The position numbers were made by a program, and so were the translations under genes. From contig JBIOYQ010000077.1 in the NCBI GenBank assembly GCA_044870295.1, positions 1 to 9,288 of the forward strand: a stretch of 9,288 bases of DNA. Direction: 5' to 3'. This document shows, piece by piece, positions 6,774 through 9,288 of this stretch. The notes under the pieces are model-generated. The model had not been told where the DNA came from. It was given only the letters and a program-made list of their open reading frames with translations, and ran no database searches. Positions within the stretch are counted from its first letter, which is position 1, and each line of letters opens with the position of its first letter. The stretch is from AC-52 sp044870295. GTDB lineage: Bacteria; Actinomycetota; UBA4738.

Positions 6774-6848
6774 GCGCTCCTTTCACACTCGTCTAGAGCG
6801 CCACCCCGGCGTTGTCGGTGGGCCCCAGACCACCCAATTGGGGAAGCT
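6774..6848 (-). promoter_or_regulatory. Structured 5' leader of the permease with possible SD-hiding switch
   Basis: From the predicted start site (about 6848) to the ATG there are 77 bases. GCGCTC (6801-6796) can pair with GAGCGC (6779-6774), burying the AGGAG ribosome binding site. The same GCG (6801-6799) is also needed by a small hairpin, CGCC-GGGGT-GGCG (6811-6799). Upstream, CCACC (6821-6817) can pair either with GGTGG at 6834-6830 or with GGTGG at 6805-6801. The two sets are mutually exclusive, as in a translational switch. No known riboswitch consensus was recognised; the purine riboswitch core is absent. GC-rich DNA makes chance pairings common, so this is a candidate only. Confidence 0.35.
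6777..6781 (-). promoter_or_regulatory. Shine-Dalgarno that fixes the permease start
   Basis: AGGAG within GAAAGGAG on the minus strand, five bases before the ATG at 6771. It lies between the two possible starts and therefore supports 6771 over the GTG at 6786. It is also the segment that the leader hairpin could cover. Confidence 0.75.
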
Positions 6849-6854
6849 AGCCGA

Positions 6855-6883
6855 AGCATAGGTGCAGGTCAGACCCGGCGCAA
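6855..6883 (-). promoter_or_regulatory. Sigma70-type promoter for the permease
   Basis: On the minus strand a -35 box TTGCGC (6883-6878) is followed after exactly 17 bases by a -10 box TATGCT (6860-6855). Three of six and four of six positions match consensus, with the most conserved bases (TTG, TA..T) kept and ideal spacing. Transcription would start near 6848. The -35 box lies only 15 bases after the stop of the nitroreductase-family gene and overlaps a weak 6-bp hairpin (6875-6894). Confidence 0.55.
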
Positions 6884-6897
6884 GGAGCCGCCGGCAG

Positions 6898-7248
6898 CTA
6901 AGTGAGGTCGACGGCGACGGGAAGCGAGGTGGTCGCCCAGCCGCTCATGTGCCTGCCTTCCCGCCATCCCTGGTACTTGGAGGCGAGCAGCCGGCGTGCC
7001 ATGGCGTCTTCCTGCGGATCCTCGACCACCCGAGCGCGGCCCTCCCACTCCCGGTCGGCGATCCGCACGTGGGCGGACGGGTCGGCCACCAGGTTCTTCA
7101 CCCAGTCCGATCGATCGCCGCCCCCGGACAGGAGATAGATGGTGCGTTCGCTCTCCGCTCCGAACCAGATCTCGATGGTGTGAGGCGAGCCCGTCCGGCG
7201 ACCCTTCGTGGTCACGTAGCAGAAGTCCTCGTCGTCCCAGGCGGTCAT
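6898..7248 (-). CDS. deazaflavin (F420)-dependent nitroreductase-family oxidoreductase
   Basis: A 116-residue protein of the Ddn/DUF385 type split-barrel family. Characteristic blocks are FCYVTTKGRRTGSPHTIEIW (9-28), IYLLSGGGDRSDWVKNL (37-53) and ADPSAHVRIADREWEGRARV (55-74), which in this family form the F420-binding barrel. The long N-terminal helix of Ddn-type enzymes is largely missing, making it a short member. Such proteins use reduced F420 to reduce quinones or other acceptors; the substrate here is unknown. The frame stays open upstream to 8244, but this only mirrors the aminotransferase gene. The ATG at 7248 overlaps the aminotransferase stop in ATGA, so translation is probably coupled, with a GGAGG 15 bases ahead as a weak helper. 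Last gene of the right-hand operon. Confidence 0.85.
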   Translation of the reverse strand: MTAWDDEDFCYVTTKGRRTGSPHTIEIWFGAESERTIYLLSGGGDRSDWVKNLVADPSAHVRIADREWEGRARVVEDPQEDAMARRLLASKYQGWREGRHMSGWATTSLPVAVDLT

Positions 7249-8450
7249 CGGCCGGGCGTCGCCTCCGAGAAGGCCCGGAGGCGCTCGGCGGCGAGGTGCA
7301 AGGTCTCCAAGCGCTTCGGGAAGGCGAGCCGGATGAGGTCGCGACCGTTCGCAGAATCGGCGAAGAAGCTGCTGCCGGGAACGGCCGCCACCCCGCCCTG
7401 GACCACCAGCTCCCGGCAGAAGCTCGTGTCGTCGTGGATCCCGCGAGCCTCGCGCAACCGCCGCACGTCGGTCATGGTGTAGTAGGCCCCCTCCGGGAGC
7501 ACGGCGTGGAAGCCCGTCCCCTCCAGGAGGCCGAGGAAGACGTCGCGGCGCTCGGCGTAGGCTCGCGCCAGGTCCTGGTAGTACTCGTCGGGGAGGGCCA
7601 GGGCGGCCACGCCCGCCTCCTGCAAGGGAGCCGGCGCCGCCACCGTGAGGAAGTCGTGCACCTTTCGGATGGCTCCGATCACCTGGGCCGAGGAGATGGC
7701 CCACCCGACCCGCCACCCCGTGACCGAATACGTCTTCGACAGCGCACTGATCGTGACGGTCCGCTCCCGCATCCCAGGCAGCGTCGCGATCGAGATGTGG
7801 CCCCGGCCGTCGTACAGGATGTGCTCGTAGATCTCGTCGGTGAACACCAGGAGATCGTGGTCGTTCGCCACGTCCGCGATCGCGGTCAGCTCCTGGGCCG
7901 TGAAGACCTTGCCGGTCGGGTTGTGTGGCGTGTTGAGCACGATGGCCCGGGTCCGGGGGCCGACGGCCGCACGAAGACGGTCCGCGTCCAGCGACCAGTG
8001 GGGCGACGATAGCGGGACCATGCGCGGGACCGCGCCCGAGAGGTACGAGTCCGGCCCGTAGTTCTCGTAGAAGGGTTCGAACATGAGGACCTCGTCGCCC
8101 GGTTCGATCAGGGCCAGGAAGGTCGACGCCATGGCCTCGGTGGAGCCGCACGTCACCACGATCTCGGTCTCGGGGTCCAGCTCCGGCCAGCCGAACCGTG
8201 CGTACTTGGCGGCGATGGCGCCCCGAAGGGTGGGCGACCCCCACGTCACGGGGTACTGGTTGACCCCCGCCTCGATGGCCGCGATGGCGGCGGCCTTGAT
8301 CCGATCGTCGGTGTCGAAGTCAGGGAAGCCCTGGGCCAGGTTGATGGCCCGATGCTCATCAGCGAGCCGAGTCATCTCGCGGATGACCGACTCGGTGAAC
8401 CGAGTTACGCGGGACGCCGCGAGTTCTCGCCGTCCTCGGACCTTGGCCAT
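7245..8450 (-). CDS. PLP-dependent class I/II aminotransferase
   Basis: A 401-residue fold-type I aminotransferase. Visible landmarks: INLAQGFPDFDTDD (36-49), GSPTLRGAIAAKY (71-83), TCGSTEAM for cofactor phosphate binding (100-107), VLNTPHNPTGKVF (171-183; Asn177), FTDEIYEHILY (203-213; Asp205 to the pyridine nitrogen, Tyr208), SALSKTYSVTGWRVGW (235-250; Lys239 forms the Schiff base) and IRLAFPKR (373-380; Arg374 for the substrate carboxylate). Length and all catalytic residues are intact. The NLAQGFPDFD opening is typical of the kynurenine/methionine aminotransferase and actinobacterial DapC-like group, so roles in lysine, methionine or aromatic amino acid metabolism are all possible; I cannot choose. 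The ATG at 8450 has GGAGGAA three bases ahead, which settles the start although the frame is open to 8669. It lies 23 bases after the membrane protein gene and overlaps the next gene by four. Confidence 0.93.
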   Translation of the reverse strand: MAKVRGRRELAASRVTRFTESVIREMTRLADEHRAINLAQGFPDFDTDDRIKAAAIAAIEAGVNQYPVTWGSPTLRGAIAAKYARFGWPELDPETEIVVTCGSTEAMASTFLALIEPGDEVLMFEPFYENYGPDSYLSGAVPRMVPLSSPHWSLDADRLRAAVGPRTRAIVLNTPHNPTGKVFTAQELTAIADVANDHDLLVFTDEIYEHILYDGRGHISIATLPGMRERTVTISALSKTYSVTGWRVGWAISSAQVIGAIRKVHDFLTVAAPAPLQEAGVAALALPDEYYQDLARAYAERRDVFLGLLEGTGFHAVLPEGAYYTMTDVRRLREARGIHDDTSFCRELVVQGGVAAVPGSSFFADSANGRDLIRLAFPKRLETLHLAAERLRAFSEATPGR

Positions 8451-8453
8451 GGC

Positions 8454-8460
8454 TTCCTCC
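8454..8460 (-). promoter_or_regulatory. Shine-Dalgarno of the aminotransferase
   Basis: GGAGGAA on the minus strand just ahead of the ATG at 8450, within the 23-base gap after the membrane protein gene. It excludes the longer in-frame starts upstream, which would overlap the membrane protein gene. Confidence 0.75.
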
Positions 8461-8473
8461 GCCCGATAGTTGA

Positions 8474-9288
8474 TCACACGCGCCGGAGGGCGAGGATGGC
8501 GCCCAGCGCGGCCGAGGCGGCCACCGCGACCAGCGCCCCCGGCATCCCGATCCTGGCGCCGACCAGGTCCAGCACCAGGCCGTCCACGACCAGCACGGCC
8601 ACCCCCGCCGCGGGTGCCGACCCCAGCCACTCCAGGGGGCGCGCGTTCGGAAGGGTCCACCGCATCCACCCTGCCCCAACGACGCCCAGCAGCAGGACGG
8701 TCAAAGCACCGCCGGCCAACAAGGCGGGAAGCCCCGCGCCGAGCCGCTGCCCGGGACCCGTCGAAGCGTAGGGGGTGGACACGGGGCCGGAGAGAACCAA
8801 GACCCGCTCAGCCACCAACCGATCCGGGTGAGCGTCGCTTTCCGAGGCGAACTCGATTGCGTATCCGTCCAGCAGCAGGACGACGCGATCGTCGTCCTCG
8901 GACATCACCGGCAGCCGGTTCGAGAAACGGATGTCCGCCAGCCGGTCCTCGTCGACCGCGACCCGGAAGGTCTGAGCCAAGGCGTCGGGGTTGATCGACG
9001 GCTGGCTCGTGATCACGGTGACCGTCTGGTGGCGCGGCAGGTCCGCGATGTAGGTCGAGGCGATGCCGGCAGCATCCAGTCTCGGGCTTCGCAACATCGG
9101 GGGCGAGCTATGGGTCCACAGCACGTACCCGGCGACCGCCACCGCCAGACACCCACCGATCACCACTGCCAGGCCGAGCGACGGCCGCGTGGTCGACGCC
9201 CGATCCGCGAGCCACAGCAGCGCGACGCCGCCCAGCATCGGCAGCGGAATGGACAGCAGGAGGAAGCGGTGGACCGGCAGCTTCCAGC
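8474..9288 (-). CDS. multi-pass membrane protein, C-terminal part; 5' end outside the window
   Basis: The frame is open through the right edge. The 16 codons before the Met at 9238 read WKLPVHRFLLLSIPLP, continuing a membrane segment, so the Met is internal and the gene starts beyond the window. Of the 271 residues present, two hydrophobic spans come first (about 8-29 and 38-59), then a soluble stretch of about 120 residues (SSPPMLRSPRL to GPGQRLGAG) with alternating strands such as TVTVITSQPS and DRVVLLLDGYAIEF. Three more spans close the protein (about 188-211, 223-245, 249-267). The pattern resembles the tail of large actinobacterial glycosyltransferase-like or unnamed membrane proteins with an exported domain, but I do not recognise the family. 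Stop at 8474, 23 bases before the aminotransferase: same operon likely. Confidence 0.7.
   Translation of the reverse strand, partial: WKLPVHRFLLLSIPLPMLGGVALLWLADRASTTRPSLGLAVVIGGCLAVAVAGYVLWTHSSPPMLRSPRLDAAGIASTYIADLPRHQTVTVITSQPSINPDALAQTFRVAVDEDRLADIRFSNRLPVMSEDDDRVVLLLDGYAIEFASESDAHPDRLVAERVLVLSGPVSTPYASTGPGQRLGAGLPALLAGGALTVLLLGVVGAGWMRWTLPNARPLEWLGSAPAAGVAVLVVDGLVLDLVGARIGMPGALVAVAASAALGAILALRRV

Noticed and set aside
6772..6848. Classical purine (guanine/adenine) riboswitch in the permease leader
   Set aside because: The conserved core strings of that class are absent and the leader seems too short for aptamer plus expression platform.
5821..6861. Long plus-strand frame opposite the permease
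   Set aside because: Highly charged, repeat-like composition produced by the reverse reading of membrane-helix codons; no domain.
6875..6894. Hairpin CCGGCG/CGCCGG after the nitroreductase-family gene as a terminator
   Set aside because: Only six pairs with an eight-base loop and no T-run; it overlaps the permease -35 box and is more likely chance in GC-rich DNA.
6996..8012. Long plus-strand frame opposite the reductase and aminotransferase
   Set aside because: Arg/Pro-rich shadow frame; the aminotransferase on the other strand has all catalytic residues.
7249..8244. Long in-frame extension of the nitroreductase-family protein
   Set aside because: The added part is Arg/Gly/Pro-rich, has no domain character and mirrors the aminotransferase gene in another frame on the same strand.
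8451..8669. Longer aminotransferase start
   Set aside because: The extension overlaps the membrane protein gene and is low complexity; the ATG at 8450 has a strong ribosome binding site.

Overview
The window is about 9.3 kb of dense, high-GC DNA with nine protein genes and almost no spare sequence: the largest non-coding stretch is about 125 bases. High GC, a deazaflavin (F420)-type reductase, a Rv2258c-like methyltransferase, TPR-LuxR regulation and at least one apparently leaderless gene together suggest an actinobacterium (Actinomycetota), probably from an environmental lineage. That placement is inference. No rRNA, tRNA, CRISPR, insertion sequence or phage gene was seen.

Left part (1-2825, minus strand): a TPR/LuxR-type transcriptional regulator is followed downstream by a small SRPBCC-fold protein and then by a SAM-dependent methyltransferase that runs off the left edge. 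The regulator is transcribed away from an adenine deaminase gene that starts only about 50 bases away, so the two share a very compact divergent control region.

Middle part (2826-6900): a purine salvage locus. Adenine deaminase (plus strand) turns adenine into hypoxanthine. A PAP2-family membrane phosphatase and an AzgA/PbuG-type (NCS2) purine permease follow on the minus strand. The deaminase and phosphatase genes converge and overlap by 59 bases at their 3' ends. A strong C(UUCG)G terminator separates the permease from the phosphatase. The permease has a recognisable promoter and a 77-base leader that can fold so as to hide or expose its ribosome binding site, which is the most interesting regulatory candidate here.

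Right part (6898-9288, minus strand): an operon of a multi-pass membrane protein (5' end outside the window), a PLP-dependent class I/II aminotransferase and a deazaflavin-dependent nitroreductase-family protein, the last two overlapping in ATGA.

Most of this is ordinary metabolism. I do not see a defence, mobile or secretion system. The points worth following up are the permease leader, the tight divergent and convergent gene arrangements around the adenine deaminase, and the partial membrane protein.
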